DNA of 5,537 nucleotides from assembly GCA_013287095.1 (NCBI GenBank), contig JABDEJ010000114.1:1-5537 (forward strand), given 5' to 3'. Below, piece by piece: positions 4,914-5,537 of the stretch. How positions within the stretch are numbered: the first letter of the stretch is position 1; each line of letters starts with the position of its first letter. The translations under genes and the position numbers were made by a program. This stretch comes from Bacteroidota bacterium. Its GTDB lineage: Bacteria; Bacteroidota; Bacteroidia; CAILMK01. The notes beneath the pieces are model-generated. The model was given only the letters and a program-made list of their open reading frames with translations. It was not told where the DNA came from and ran no database searches.

Positions 4914-5537
4914 ATGTTTTTTAAGAAGTTATTAATGCAACTGCTATGGCTCTGTTTGCCAATGATCGCTATTGCCCAGGATACATCGTCCACATCGAAA
5001 TCTGAGCCCATTAAGATCCTGTTTATCGCAAACAGTTTTGTTTATAATAACAATTTGCCAACGTTATTAAAAAAAATGGCTGAAGCGGCTAACATTAATG
5101 TAGATATTGATTCTGAAATTGCATTAGGCCAGTCTGTTAATCATCATATCATGTCGCAGTTATGCTGGGCAAAAATTAATTTAAAGCATTGGGATTATGT
5201 TGTTATTCAGGATCATCAGAGGTTTTATTATAATACCCCGCCGTGCCTGGATTCTTTTTGTTTTAAAGACAGCCAGGTATATCATTCGCCCCTGATGGCC
5301 AATAATATTAAACTCCAGGACAGCATAAAAAAGCTTATCCCCTGCGTAAAAATAATTTATTTTGAAGGCTGGGAACAGGTAAATGGCGTACCATCGCGGT
5401 TTCCGGGTGACAATACCTTTAAACTTCTCGGTCGTATACATGCCAACTATGCCTTTCTGAACAATCAACCAGGCGTTCATAATGTTATTGCGCCCATCGG
5501 AGATGCTTTTGCTTTGAGTCTTATTCAAAGACCTTAT
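4914..5537 (+). CDS. SGNH/GDSL-type hydrolase paralogue, 3' end outside the window
   Basis: The frame is open for 208 codons from ATG 4914 to the window edge. Residues 1-21 are a signal peptide (MFFKKLL..., cleavage expected after IAIA, leaving Gln22). From residue 32 it aligns without gaps to residues 31-207 of the upstream protein; by hand count about 122 of 177 positions are identical, including GQSVN, WDYVVIQDHQRFYY, LDSFCF, KLQDSIKKL, GWEQ, RFPGDNT and IAPIGDA. Block I reads ILFIANSF: Ser41 is kept but the normally conserved Gly is Ala39 (codon GCA). The block V DxxH pair should lie beyond the window, so completeness of the triad cannot be judged. AAAAGG at 4896-4901 is a weak, rather distant ribosome site. 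There is no terminator or promoter in the 28-base gap, which favours an operon with the upstream gene. Minus-strand open frames over it are shadows. Confidence 0.85.
   Translation, partial: MFFKKLLMQLLWLCLPMIAIAQDTSSTSKSEPIKILFIANSFVYNNNLPTLLKKMAEAANINVDIDSEIALGQSVNHHIMSQLCWAKINLKHWDYVVIQDHQRFYYNTPPCLDSFCFKDSQVYHSPLMANNIKLQDSIKKLIPCVKIIYFEGWEQVNGVPSRFPGDNTFKLLGRIHANYAFLNNQPGVHNVIAPIGDAFALSLIQRPY

Noticed and set aside
5181..5528. A 115-codon minus-strand open frame near the window end
   Set aside because: It lies antisense to the second SGNH gene, whose frame is strongly conserved with its upstream paralogue, and it mirrors a similar shadow at 4058-4276.

Overview
The window looks like a chromosomal segment from a member of the Bacteroidota (Bacteroidetes). 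The evidence is internal. Two proteins end in a type A sorting domain of the type IX secretion system (T9SS). The candidate promoters carry the Bacteroidota -7 motif TAnnTTTG instead of a sigma70 box. The genes mostly lack Shine-Dalgarno sequences. All four signal peptides are followed directly by glutamine, as in the Bacteroidota 'Q-rule'. Every gene I can support is on the + strand.

Layout: (1) 1-508 is the 3' end of an LpxD-like left-handed beta-helix acyltransferase gene, cut by the window start. (2) 509-794 is non-coding and ends in a promoter for the next gene. (3) 795-1784 encodes a secreted T9SS cargo protein of unknown function, closed by a strong intrinsic terminator at 1811-1848. 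(4) 1853-2576 is a compact cassette: a GxxExxY protein (PD-(D/E)xK nuclease-like fold) sits between two 144-bp direct repeats, offset by exactly 580 bp, and each repeat has inverted ends. (5) 2665-3606 encodes a second T9SS cargo protein, a paralogue of the first, with its own consensus promoter and a 17-bp perfect terminator stem. (6) 3607-3814 holds that terminator, a small REP-like palindrome and a putative promoter. (7) 3815-4885 and 4914-5537 are tandem paralogous secreted SGNH/GDSL-type (DUF4886-like) hydrolase genes. They are 28 bp apart and about 69% identical over the shared part; the second runs off the window end.

How the parts relate: the two cargo proteins look like separately transcribed duplicates destined for the cell surface or medium. 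The two SGNH proteins look like a co-transcribed duplicated pair exported to the periplasm or beyond. The GxxExxY cassette interrupts the cargo pair without disturbing the upstream terminator or the downstream promoter, as expected for an inserted mobile or repeat-borne unit. The most unusual feature is this repeat-nuclease-repeat cassette; next is the SGNH pair, in which the second copy has lost the block I glycine and the first carries a C-terminal Ig-like module. No tRNA, rRNA, CRISPR array or recognised defence operon is visible.
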